From assembly GCA_003242315.1 (NCBI GenBank), contig QGUY01000005.1, positions 1 through 38,310 of the forward strand: 38,310 nt of DNA. Direction: 5' to 3'. The DNA comes from Bacteroidota bacterium. Lineage in GTDB: Bacteria > Bacteroidota > Bacteroidia > Cytophagales > Cyclobacteriaceae. The notes beneath the pieces are model-generated. The model was not told where the DNA came from. It saw nothing but the letters and a program-made list of their open reading frames with translations, and searched no databases. Position 1 is the stretch's first letter. Each line of letters starts with the position of its first letter. Of the stretch, positions 23,472 to 31,588 are shown one piece after another. The translations under genes were made by a program, and so were the position numbers.

Positions 23472-24694
23472 CTCAGTTTCAGCGTTGCCAACGTTACGAT
23501 TGCGAGCAGTATACCGACGATCCAGAACCGGGTTACGATCTTGGATTCGTGCAAATTCTTCTTCTGATAGTGATGGTGCAGCGGCGACATCAGGAAGATG
23601 CGCCTTCCTTCGCCATATTTCCGCTTCGTGTACTTGAAATACGACACCTGCATGATCACCGAAAGATTCTCGATCAGGAAAATGCCGCATAGCACCGGTA
23701 TGAGCAGTTCCTTTCGCACGGCTAGCGCGAGTACAGCGATGATTCCGCCTAACGTGAGGCTACCGGTGTCACCCATGAATACCTGGGCAGGGTAGGCATT
23801 GTACCAGAGAAAGCCCAGGCATGCCCCGACGAACGCGGAACAGAAGATTACCAGCTCGCCAAGGTTGGGAATGTACATTATGTTCAGATAGTTACTGAAG
23901 TCGATACGACCTGACAGGTAAGCCAGTATGGCCAGGGTCAATCCGATAATGCCGGAAGTACCCGCGGCAAGTCCGTCAATACCATCCGTAATGTTAGCGC
24001 CATTGGAGACTGCGGTAATCACCACGATTACTACCCCGACATACACGATCCACGTAAACTCCGATGGGATGAAAGGAATCTTTCCGTAGTCCAGTTCATT
24101 GTTCTTCAGGAATGGGACGGTCGTCTTGGTAGACTTAACGTCGCGGAACTGCACCTGGGGCTCCTCTCCATCGGCCGCCAGCCGGGCATGGAGCTCGGTT
24201 GCCACGGGATCAACCTCACGAATGATGACGTTGTCATTAAAATATAGAGTGAGTCCGACGATGAGACCGAGGCCAATCTGACCGAACACTTTGAATCTTC
24301 CTGCGAGGCCTTTCTTATCCTTTTTAAACACCTTTATATAGTCGTCGAGGAATCCGATGAGGCCGAGCCACATCGTTGCAACGACGAGAAGGATGACGTA
24401 CACGTTCTCAAGCTTGGCAAACAGCAGTGTAGGAACCAGTATGGCCGCTATGATGATCAAACCACCCATAGTAGGCGTACCTCTCTTTTCCATCTGCCCC
24501 TGTAATCCCAGGTCGCGGATTTCTTCGCCCACCTGCTTGCGACGCAGGAAGCGGATAAGATCCTTGCCGAAGAAAATGGTGATGAGCAAGGATACAAACG
24601 CTGTCATCCCTGCACGGAACGAGATATACTGAAATACCCCCGCGCCTATCAGGTCGTACTCCCGGTCCAGATAATCAAAGAGATAGTACAGCAT
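23468..24694 (-). CDS. mraY: Phospho-MurNAc-pentapeptide translocase
   Basis: This 408-residue integral membrane enzyme transfers phospho-MurNAc-pentapeptide to undecaprenyl phosphate to make lipid I. Signatures include the first loop KRGTPTMGGLIII, the catalytic-Asp motif GFLDDYIKVFKKDKKGLAGRFK, NGANITDGIDGLAAG, and FMGDTGSLTLGG; MSPLHHHYQ near the C-terminus is also typical. It is longer than the E. coli protein because of an insert (about residues 165-215, between two helices) that I recall as common in Bacteroidota MraY. It lies 8 bp after murE and overlaps murD by ATGA. Confidence 0.98.
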   Translation of the reverse strand: MLYYLFDYLDREYDLIGAGVFQYISFRAGMTAFVSLLITIFFGKDLIRFLRRKQVGEEIRDLGLQGQMEKRGTPTMGGLIIIAAILVPTLLFAKLENVYVILLVVATMWLGLIGFLDDYIKVFKKDKKGLAGRFKVFGQIGLGLIVGLTLYFNDNVIIREVDPVATELHARLAADGEEPQVQFRDVKSTKTTVPFLKNNELDYGKIPFIPSEFTWIVYVGVVIVVITAVSNGANITDGIDGLAAGTSGIIGLTLAILAYLSGRIDFSNYLNIMYIPNLGELVIFCSAFVGACLGFLWYNAYPAQVFMGDTGSLTLGGIIAVLALAVRKELLIPVLCGIFLIENLSVIMQVSYFKYTKRKYGEGRRIFLMSPLHHHYQKKNLHESKIVTRFWIVGILLAIVTLATLKLR

Positions 24695-24702
24695 TTACCG
24701 GT

Positions 24703-26166
24703 TCAGTTTGAAAACAGTTTTAGCATCCGTGCCACCACCTCGCGGTCGTCGAAGGGATGCTTCACACCTTTTATTTCCTGGTACGTCTCGTGACCCTTTC
24801 CCGCCACGAGTATGATATCCTTGTCCGACGCCATCATGCAGGCCATCTTGATGGCCTCCTCGCGATCAGGCTGAACAACGGCCTTCTTCGCATCGGCTGG
24901 CGTGATGCCCTGCTGCATATCGCGAATGATCTCCACCGGATCCTCATCGCGAGGATTGTCAGACGTGAGCACGACGCGATCGCTGTACTTGCACGCGATT
25001 GACGCCATGACCGGACGCTTTGCCTTGTCCCGATTGCCTCCACAGCCTACCACCGTAATGACCTGCTTCGCATCGCCACGAAACTGTTCGATTGTTTCAA
25101 GAACATTTTTCAATGCATCGGGCGTATGGGCGTAGTCGACAATCACCGTGAAGCGAGATCCCGGGTTTACTACTTCAAATCGACCTGACACACCACCAAG
25201 CGACGACATCGTCTGGAGCACTTCGTCCGGATCCTTTCCGAGAAGGACTGCAGCGCCGAACACACCAAGAAGGTTGTATGCATTGAAATCGCCAATGAGT
25301 TTAAACCACACATCCTTGCCACCGATCTCAAGTTCCAGGCCTTCAATAGAATTGGTGATGATCTTGGCTTTGAAGTCGGCAGGCTTTCTCAACGCGAACG
25401 TATTCTTGTCCGCCCGGGTGTTCTGAAGCATGATCATACCCCGCTTGTCGTCGATGTTTACCAGGGCGAAACTTCCCGAGGGCAGTTCGTCAAACAGTTT
25501 TTTCTTGGCGAGAATGTAGTTCTCAAATGTCTTGTGGTAATCGAGATGATCGTGGGTGATATTCGTGAATATCGCTCCTGCAAACTTGAGTCCGGCGATG
25601 CGTTCCTGTTCAATAGCATGAGAACTCACTTCCATGAACGCATGTGTACACCCCGCTTCTACCATTTGACGCAACAGCGCGTTGAGTTGAACCGGATCGG
25701 GTGTGGTGTGAGTCGCCGGAACATTTTTATCCACAATTTTATTCACAACTGTGGATAACAATCCTGATGGATGGCCAAGTCTTGTAAACAACTCGTACAA
25801 CAGCGTCGCGGTTGTCGTCTTACCGTTGGTTCCGGTTACGCCAGTAAGGACGATGCGCTCCGACGGATTGCCATAGAAGTTGGAAGCAATGAAACCGAGC
25901 GCTCGTGCTGAATTCTTCACCGTTACATAAGTAACGCGTTCATGCAGCGTGTTGGGCAGACGCTCGCACACGATCACCGCTGCACCTTTTTCGACGGCAC
26001 TGTCGATGAAGGCATGTCCATCGCTCGTTGTTCCCCTAACGGCTACAAACAGGTAGCCCGGCTGAACCGCGCGCGAGTCAAAGCATATCCCTGCGACGGG
26101 AACACTCATGTCGCCCGACGTGGACGTCAGCGAAACGCGGTACAATATGTCCTTCAACTCCATCAT
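24703..26166 (-). CDS. murE: UDP-MurNAc-tripeptide synthetase (meso-diaminopimelate-adding type)
   Basis: This 487-residue Mur ligase adds the third amino acid to the stem peptide. The ATP loop TGTNGKTTTA is at 111-120 and the third-residue specificity motif DNPRDEDP at 403-410. DNPR is the signature of meso-diaminopimelate-specific MurE (lysine enzymes carry a different motif), so the cell wall is predicted to be of the DAP type. GKGHETYQ near the C-terminus is also conserved. Two adjacent ATGs (26166, 26163) are possible starts. It lies 9 bp after the penicillin-binding protein gene. Confidence 0.97.
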   Translation of the reverse strand: MMELKDILYRVSLTSTSGDMSVPVAGICFDSRAVQPGYLFVAVRGTTSDGHAFIDSAVEKGAAVIVCERLPNTLHERVTYVTVKNSARALGFIASNFYGNPSERIVLTGVTGTNGKTTTATLLYELFTRLGHPSGLLSTVVNKIVDKNVPATHTTPDPVQLNALLRQMVEAGCTHAFMEVSSHAIEQERIAGLKFAGAIFTNITHDHLDYHKTFENYILAKKKLFDELPSGSFALVNIDDKRGMIMLQNTRADKNTFALRKPADFKAKIITNSIEGLELEIGGKDVWFKLIGDFNAYNLLGVFGAAVLLGKDPDEVLQTMSSLGGVSGRFEVVNPGSRFTVIVDYAHTPDALKNVLETIEQFRGDAKQVITVVGCGGNRDKAKRPVMASIACKYSDRVVLTSDNPRDEDPVEIIRDMQQGITPADAKKAVVQPDREEAIKMACMMASDKDIILVAGKGHETYQEIKGVKHPFDDREVVARMLKLFSN

Positions 26167-26175
26167 GCGCGCCTG

Positions 26176-28266
26176 TTATCCCAAAGTCAGATAGACTCTA
26201 TCGCCATTCCGAATTTTCCGTCCCGGCGGAAGCGATTGCCGTTCAACTCGTCCTACCCCCTGGAACGACACCTGGAGACCAACTTGCTCCAGCACATACA
26301 AAGCATCGCGAAGTGTCATGCCACTGACGTCGGGAACAATACCTTTCCTAATCTCCTGCTTGCGCAGGTCTACTGAATTTCCATTTCTTACTGACCGCAC
26401 CCACTCGCTGTCTGTTTCCGGATGATTCGACACACCCAGCGTGTTGCAAAGCATCACAAGATCCTGCTGACGTCCTGCGCGAATTACCGGAAAGACGCCA
26501 GTCTCTGCATACTTCGGACCATCCATTGGTTGATGCAGACTGATGTCGCGAGCGTAGATGTTATCCGCGATTTCTTTAAACACGGGCGCAGCCACGCTGC
26601 TTCCGTATTGCTGCCAGCCACGAGGATTGCGGATCAATACAATAGCGCTGTACTTCGGATCGTGCGCGGGGAAGTATCCGACAAAAGAAGTGATGTACTT
26701 CCTCGTGTAACGTCCGTTCTCCAGTATCTGTGCTGTACCTGTCTTGCCGGCGATGCGGTAGTGCGAATCAGAAATATTCTTTGCTGTACCATTCTCCACG
26801 ACACCCTCGAGCATGAGCCTAAGTTTAGCAAGCGTCTTGTCGGAGCAGATTTTGCCATTGAGTACTTCGGTCTCGAAGGTCTTCTTCGTGTCATCCGCCT
26901 GACGTATTGCCTTCACCAGTATTGGCTTGATCATTTTGCCGTTGTTTGCTACGGCGTTGTACAGTGCGAGCGTGTGCAGCGGCGTGATTTCCAATCCGTA
27001 GCCATACGCCATCCAGGGAAGGCTTATACCACTCCATCCTTTCTGACCGGGGCGCTTGATCTTGGGCGTTGGTTCGCCGTCGATTTGAATTCCCAGCGGT
27101 TTCGACAAGTGGAGACGGTCGATGTGATCGATGAAGCGTTGGGGATGTAATCCAAAGTGTTTGTCAGCCAGCTTGGCCATGGCCACGTTCGACGAGTGCT
27201 CGAAAGCACCCTGAATAGTGACCTTACCCAGGCCGCCTTCTTCGTGATCCCGCACGCGGTGATTGTAGAACGCAGCTTCCCCGTTGCCCGTGTCGATGCT
27301 ATCGGTGAGTTCGATGTTCGTATCTTCCAGCAATGCAATCATGGTGACGAGCTTGAAGGTGGATCCAGGCTCGAAGAGTCCGCCGGCCGCATAGTTGAAC
27401 TTTTCGTAAAAACCACCGCGACCGTTCGATGATAAATTGGATATCGCTTTGATGTGGCCGGTGTTGACTTCCATAACCACGACGAGACCATCATCGGCAT
27501 TGTGGCGTTCCATGGCTTTGTACAATGCCGTTTCTGCCACATCCTGCAGGTTGACGTCGAGGGTCGTGACGAGGTCGAGGCCATTTATCGCCCTAACGTT
27601 GTTGGCATCAAAGACAGGCTTCCACACGCCGCCAGAGATTTTTTGATAATACGCGTATCCGTCGCGGCCAGACAGTTCTTCGTTGAAGCTGTATTCCAAT
27701 CCCGCGCCTTTGTCGTTCTCGTTGACGAAGCCGATGGTACGACGGCTGAGTTTGTTGAAAGGATTGTAGCGAACGTCGACTTTTTCAAAAATGACGCCTC
27801 CTCCAAGTCGCCCTTCCCGGAAAATCGGCCAGGTCGACATGACCTTTTTGTCCTGGTAATCGATGCGCTTTTTGTTAAGGACAATGTATTGCCGTTTTGC
27901 CGCACGGGCGTCGCGGAGCATACGCGCGTATTCCCTTTTGGATTTGTCACCAAAGAAGCGCGACAACCGTTCTGCGAGCGAATCCACTCCACTATTAAAT
28001 AGCTTTTCAGAAGGAATGGTCGCGTCAAAGGCAACGCGATAAAAAGGAAGGGATGTGGCGAGCAAACTGCCGTTGTCGGAATAGATATTTCCGCGCGTGG
28101 CTTTCACGACTTTGTAATCGAAGGAGATGCGTTCTCCCATCTCTGCCCACTTTTTGCCTTCCGCGAACTGGATATGCGCAATCTTCCCAATCACCGCTAA
28201 CGAGAAAAGCACGGCTAGAATGAAGGCGATGCGTACGCGGAGCAGTATGGACGTTCTAATATTCAC
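26176..28266 (-). CDS. ftsI: Division transpeptidase (class B penicillin-binding protein, FtsI-type) with C-terminal PASTA domain
   Basis: This 696-residue protein starts with GTG at 28264-28266, overlapping the ftsL-like gene by 11 bp. A short cytoplasmic end and one transmembrane helix (about 12-32) precede the dimerisation domain (about 50-215) and the transpeptidase domain with catalytic Ser302 (STFK, 302-305), SSN (358-360) and KTG (508-510). A single PASTA domain (about 641-696, GIVPDVSGMTLRDALYVLEQVGL) ends the protein. It cross-links septal peptidoglycan with FtsW. PASTA tails are typical of Gram-positive PBP2x and are also known in Bacteroidota FtsI. Confidence 0.95.
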   Translation of the reverse strand: MNIRTSILLRVRIAFILAVLFSLAVIGKIAHIQFAEGKKWAEMGERISFDYKVVKATRGNIYSDNGSLLATSLPFYRVAFDATIPSEKLFNSGVDSLAERLSRFFGDKSKREYARMLRDARAAKRQYIVLNKKRIDYQDKKVMSTWPIFREGRLGGGVIFEKVDVRYNPFNKLSRRTIGFVNENDKGAGLEYSFNEELSGRDGYAYYQKISGGVWKPVFDANNVRAINGLDLVTTLDVNLQDVAETALYKAMERHNADDGLVVVMEVNTGHIKAISNLSSNGRGGFYEKFNYAAGGLFEPGSTFKLVTMIALLEDTNIELTDSIDTGNGEAAFYNHRVRDHEEGGLGKVTIQGAFEHSSNVAMAKLADKHFGLHPQRFIDHIDRLHLSKPLGIQIDGEPTPKIKRPGQKGWSGISLPWMAYGYGLEITPLHTLALYNAVANNGKMIKPILVKAIRQADDTKKTFETEVLNGKICSDKTLAKLRLMLEGVVENGTAKNISDSHYRIAGKTGTAQILENGRYTRKYITSFVGYFPAHDPKYSAIVLIRNPRGWQQYGSSVAAPVFKEIADNIYARDISLHQPMDGPKYAETGVFPVIRAGRQQDLVMLCNTLGVSNHPETDSEWVRSVRNGNSVDLRKQEIRKGIVPDVSGMTLRDALYVLEQVGLQVSFQGVGRVERQSLPPGRKIRNGDRVYLTLG

Positions 28267-28636
28267 CTTTTCTGACGACGATCTTGAAAGGAGGTTCCAG
28301 GCTTTCTCTTAAACCAAGGGGTTTCACTTTTTTGGCCACTTCGGATTGCTTGCCGGCAAACATGAGGTCAGCTTTCCGGGTCGTGTAGTCGGCGCGCAGG
28401 TCCTCCACCTCTACCCGCAGGCGGTTTATTTGCCGGATCGTTTTCTCCGAATAATGGGTGTTGCTGATGTAGAAGATGCCAAGAACCATTACGAAGGCGA
28501 TCTTGGGGAGATGTGCGACAGGAAAACCTTCTTCGAAATAGTTTTCGAGTTGAAATACCTTCTCGATTCGTGAGAAGATTCCCTTGCCCTGGTTTTTTTT
28601 CTTTCCGAATCCGATACGGAATCTGTTACCGCTCAT
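28256..28636 (-). CDS. FtsL-like divisome protein
   Basis: This 126-residue bitopic protein has a basic N-terminal cytoplasmic part, one transmembrane helix (about 45-60: IAFVMVLGIFYIS) and a following heptad-like coiled coil (about 63-100: TIRQINRLRVEVEDLRADYTTRKADLM), ending with VKPLGLRESLEPPFKIVV. Topology, length and position between rsmH and the division transpeptidase are those of FtsL, which forms a complex with FtsQ and FtsB and activates FtsW/FtsI. Sequence is poorly conserved, so the name rests on topology and context. It overlaps the transpeptidase start by 11 bp. Confidence 0.85.
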   Translation of the reverse strand: MSGNRFRIGFGKKKNQGKGIFSRIEKVFQLENYFEEGFPVAHLPKIAFVMVLGIFYISNTHYSEKTIRQINRLRVEVEDLRADYTTRKADLMFAGKQSEVAKKVKPLGLRESLEPPFKIVVRKGEY

Positions 28637-28662
28637 TCCACACTTTACTGAGTAAATAAGTA

Positions 28663-29574
28663 CTACACTCGTTCTGCCACTCTCATCTTTGCGCTTCTCG
28701 CACGGCTGTTCTCCGCGACTTCTTCCGCAGATGGCGTCACCGCCTTTCGCGTCACGGGCTCAAAGGGCCGAAGCGGGTTGCCGTATATGTCCTTTTCCAA
28801 CGCTCCGAACGCTTTTCCCGTGTTCATATAATTTTTTACCATTCGATCTTCCAATGAATGGTAGGATATCACCACCAGGCGTCCTCCTTTCACCATCACT
28901 TCGCCGCATTGGTGCAAAAAATCTTCAAGCGCTTTCATTTCTTCATTTACCTCTATTCGCAACGCTTGAAACACCTGGGCGAAATATTTGTTTTCCCTTC
29001 CTCGCGGCGCCAGCGGTTTAAGAACCGATGTGAGGTCGCTGGTGCGCTCAAAGGGACACTTAGCTCTTGCCCTTGCAATTGCTCCGGCAGCTGTCCTGGC
29101 ATTTCGGATTTCTCCGTACATCCCAAGTATGCGGTGCAAATCTTCAACGCTGTATGTGTTGAGGACTTGCGCAGCTGTCAGCGTTTGCCTGCGGTTCATC
29201 CGCATGTCGAGCGGCCCGTCCAAACGCGTGGAGAATCCGCGCTCAGCCGAATCGATCTGGTGCGATGAAACGCCGAGATCAGCAAGAATGCCGTTTACAG
29301 CAGTAATGCCGTTCAACTTCAGGTACTGCTTCATGTACCGGAAGTTGGCGTGACAGAATTTGAAAGAACGACTGGTTACCTTCTCCGCTTGTGCTCTGGC
29401 TTCCTCATCCTGATCGAATGCAATGAGCGTCCCATTGTTCAGCAGTTCCAGGATCGCCATGCTGTGACCGCCACCGCCGAATGTTGCGTCGACATAAACA
29501 CCCCCCGGATCCACCCGCAGCGCGTCAACGCTTTCCCTGAGCATCACGGGCCTATGGTAAAGGCGCTCGGCCAT
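28663..29574 (-). CDS. rsmH: 16S rRNA (cytosine-1402-N4)-methyltransferase
   Basis: The start is the ATG at 29572-29574, giving MAERLYHRPVML (303 residues); the frame opens two codons earlier at a TTG. The SAM-binding motif VDATFGGGGHSMAIL (about 30-44), LIAFDQDEEA, GILADLGVSSHQID, the GPLDMRMN segment and KGGRLVVISYHSLEDRMVKNYM are all RsmH/MraW hallmarks. It methylates C1402 in the ribosomal decoding centre and is the standard second gene of dcw clusters. It lies 8 bp after mraZ. Confidence 0.98.
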   Translation of the reverse strand: MAERLYHRPVMLRESVDALRVDPGGVYVDATFGGGGHSMAILELLNNGTLIAFDQDEEARAQAEKVTSRSFKFCHANFRYMKQYLKLNGITAVNGILADLGVSSHQIDSAERGFSTRLDGPLDMRMNRRQTLTAAQVLNTYSVEDLHRILGMYGEIRNARTAAGAIARARAKCPFERTSDLTSVLKPLAPRGRENKYFAQVFQALRIEVNEEMKALEDFLHQCGEVMVKGGRLVVISYHSLEDRMVKNYMNTGKAFGALEKDIYGNPLRPFEPVTRKAVTPSAEEVAENSRARSAKMRVAERV

Positions 29575-29582
29575 CCGCAACC

Positions 29583-30029
29583 TTAGGTCGTAGGTCCCGC
29601 GTGCTTTGCCGCCAGGTTAGATAGCTCCTCCGGATCCGTGATCTTGTTCTTTTCGTAGATCTCAGGATTCCAGATTTCCACCTTCGTACCCGTCCCTACC
29701 AGGATAACGTCTTTCTCCAGGCGCGCATACGCGATCATGTTCTTCGCAATGAGAATCCGCCCGTTGGCATCCATGTCTACCTGCATCGTCCCAGCGAAGA
29801 AGCTCCGCTGAAGCTTCCGGTTCTCCGGATCCAACTCACTTAGCCCCGAAATTCTGGAGTACACCCTCTTGAATTCCACCATCGGATAGAGGATCAAACA
29901 CTGCTCGAAACCGCGCCTGATCACCAGCTCATTGCTCCCTTCCGGAAGCTGAGCCTTGATCTTCGCCGGCAGTATCAGCCTGCCTTTCGAGTCAAGTTTC
30001 GCCTCGTATTCGTAGGTGAAAAAGGTCAT
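29583..30029 (-). CDS. mraZ: Transcriptional regulator MraZ
   Basis: The start is the ATG at 30027-30029 (148 residues, MTFFTYEYEAKLDSKGRL); the frame is open to 30059 but upstream residues are not family-like. Two AbrB/SpoVT-type beta-hairpin domains are visible: EAKLDSKGRLILPAKIKAQL and QVDMDANGRILIAKNMIAYA, each with the DxxGRxxxP/A pattern. MraZ forms a ring-shaped oligomer that binds direct repeats upstream of its own gene and regulates the dcw operon. Three such repeats (30078-30107) lie directly over its promoter, so autoregulation is strongly indicated. Confidence 0.97.
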   Translation of the reverse strand: MTFFTYEYEAKLDSKGRLILPAKIKAQLPEGSNELVIRRGFEQCLILYPMVEFKRVYSRISGLSELDPENRKLQRSFFAGTMQVDMDANGRILIAKNMIAYARLEKDVILVGTGTKVEIWNPEIYEKNKITDPEELSNLAAKHAGPTT

Positions 30030-30060
30030 GTGACGTAGTGGTTGCCATGCTTTCTCCAAA

Positions 30061-30090
30061 CAAACTTAAGCAAAAATGCTCCACTTTCAA
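30061..30090 (-). promoter_or_regulatory. mraZ/dcw operon promoter
   Basis: On the minus strand TTG (30090-30088) is followed after 19 bp by TAAGTTTG (30068-30061), an exact match to the Bacteroidota TTG-N17-23-TAnnTTTG consensus. Transcription would start near 30054, giving a leader of about 25 nt to the mraZ ATG. The -33 TTG lies inside the middle MraZ box. Confidence 0.75.
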
Positions 30091-30107
30091 CCACTTTGCT
30101 CCACTTT
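30078..30107 (-). promoter_or_regulatory. Three MraZ-binding boxes
   Basis: On the minus strand three contiguous 10-bp units read AAAGTGGAGC, AAAGTGGTTG and AAAGTGGAGC. They share AAAGTGG and keep exact 10-bp (one helical turn) spacing, like the GTGG-core direct repeats known to bind MraZ in E. coli and Mycoplasma. They cover the -33 region of the promoter. Confidence 0.85.
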
Positions 30108-30352
30108 TTTGCATTTCACGGCACGACAGGGCCGTTTCCGTCCACGGAACGTCTTTTCCGGCCGCTCAACGGCAAATTGCTGGTTTCAAAAAGGCGGGGA
30201 AAAAAGGCTCAATCGTGGCGTTTCATTCGTTTGTGGGCCACGAGAACCACTCCCGCAGGCAAGCGATGACCGAACCGCACGCGTACCTGGAGCGGCCAAG
30301 TCCAAATCAATTGTTGCATTTTTGTGTTGGGATTACTGTAAAAACCGATCAA

Positions 30353-31588
30353 ATGAGGGTATTGCTTGCCGCGGGACTCGCCCTGCTATTCTGGGGTTGT
30401 CAACAATCCGCTAACGAAGTGAAACAGGGTGTATGGAGGGGTGTGCTCCGGCTTCAGGGTCAGGAATTGGCATTCAACTTTGCCATCCGCCAGGATTCAG
30501 CGGGTTCCTATGACGCCTTTATTAAGAATGGAAGCGAAAACCTCCACCTCGATGAGGTCTACTTACGCGACGACTCCCTCGTGATGCGGCTGCACATCTT
30601 TGACGCCGAACTCAAGGCTGCCGTCGACGGCGACAGCCTGAAGGGATTCTATATCAAGAACTACGAGAAAAACTACCGGATACCCTTTGTAGCAGCCTAT
30701 GACCAGGACTACCGTTTCGCCCCAGTAAACGACGAACCGCACAGCGACTTCAGCGGAACCTACCGGGTGACTTTCAAAGACGGAGAGCGCCTCATTCCCG
30801 CCATAGGAATATTCGAGCACAAAGCTGGTAATATTATAGAGGGCACCTTCATGCTTCCCACCGGCGACTATCGTTTCCTCGAAGGAAGTGTAGAAGGTAA
30901 CCAAATGATACTCAGCACGTTTGACGGAAACCACGCCTACCTTTTCAAGGCGACAAAGACGAGTGATTCAACCCTGACGGGTGACTTCTGGTCAGGCAAG
31001 ACACTTCACAGGCAGTGGACAGCCACACTTGATCCCGAAGCTACCCTCCCCGATCCGGAGGGATTGACCGTTATGCGTGAAGGATTTACGACCATAGACG
31101 TGAGCTTTCCCGACCTCGAAGGCCGCCCGGTCAACCCTACCGACGAGAAATACCGCAACAAGGTCGTCATCCTTCAACTGTTCGGAACCTGGTGTCCCAA
31201 CTGCATGGACGAGACGAAATTCCTGGTCGAGTGGTATGAGCGCAACAAACACCGCGATGTGGCCATTATTGGGCTGGCCTTTGAAACCAGTCCCGACTTT
31301 GAATACGCCCGCGAACGCGTATCGCGTATGGCCAAACGTCTTGGCGTGACCTACGATCTTGTAATCGCCGGAACGCGCGATAAGGAAGGTGCATCGAAGG
31401 CACTGCCGATGCTGAGCAGTGTCAGCGCTTTCCCGACGACTATATTTATTGGTCGCGATGGGCAAGTAAGAAAGATTCATACCGGCTTCACCGGACCAGG
31501 AACCGGCACGTACTACGAGGAGTTTGTGCAGGAATTCGATGAATATGTAAATGAACTTTTAAGCGAAGACATCGCTTCCCGTAGGTAA
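30353..31588 (+). CDS. TlpA-like thioredoxin-domain lipoprotein
   Basis: The ATG at 30353 gives 411 residues with a lipoprotein signal (LLFWGC, lipidated Cys16). An N-terminal beta-rich domain (about 24-225) of the type that precedes thioredoxin domains in Bacteroidota lipoproteins is followed by a redoxin domain (about 245-405) with the active site WCPNC (Cys281, Cys284) and the cis-proline at Pro361 in AFPTTIFIG. It should act in the periplasm as a thiol-disulfide oxidoreductase, for example in cytochrome c maturation or disulfide reduction; the substrate is unknown. The stop overlaps the mnmA start (TAATG), so the two are translationally coupled. Confidence 0.9.
   Translation: MRVLLAAGLALLFWGCQQSANEVKQGVWRGVLRLQGQELAFNFAIRQDSAGSYDAFIKNGSENLHLDEVYLRDDSLVMRLHIFDAELKAAVDGDSLKGFYIKNYEKNYRIPFVAAYDQDYRFAPVNDEPHSDFSGTYRVTFKDGERLIPAIGIFEHKAGNIIEGTFMLPTGDYRFLEGSVEGNQMILSTFDGNHAYLFKATKTSDSTLTGDFWSGKTLHRQWTATLDPEATLPDPEGLTVMREGFTTIDVSFPDLEGRPVNPTDEKYRNKVVILQLFGTWCPNCMDETKFLVEWYERNKHRDVAIIGLAFETSPDFEYARERVSRMAKRLGVTYDLVIAGTRDKEGASKALPMLSSVSAFPTTIFIGRDGQVRKIHTGFTGPGTGTYYEEFVQEFDEYVNELLSEDIASRR

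Larger units (their letters stand above)
30030..30352. other. Divergent intergenic region between mraZ and the thioredoxin-like lipoprotein
   Basis: These 323 bp hold the mraZ promoter and MraZ boxes at the left end. The rest has a short inverted repeat TTCCG/CGGAA (30136-30149) and GCCG/CGGC repeats nearby. The lipoprotein frame is open backwards through this region to 30038, but no signal peptide or conserved start supports translation of it. No exact plus-strand TAnnTTTG element was found. Confidence 0.55.

Noticed and set aside
23472..23690. 73-residue N-terminal extension of MurD
   Set aside because: It lies entirely inside mraY in another frame, has no conserved features, and the ATG at 23471 forms an ATGA overlap with the mraY stop and begins the conserved Rossmann motif.
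14289..30029. Absence of murF and ddl from the dcw cluster as a loss event
   Set aside because: Bacteroidota dcw clusters usually lack these two genes, which lie elsewhere in the genome; nothing unusual is indicated here.
30038..30352. 105-residue N-terminal extension of the thioredoxin-like lipoprotein
   Set aside because: It would overlap the mraZ promoter and boxes and would bury the lipoprotein signal sequence internally; the ATG at 30353 starts a perfect lipobox signal peptide.
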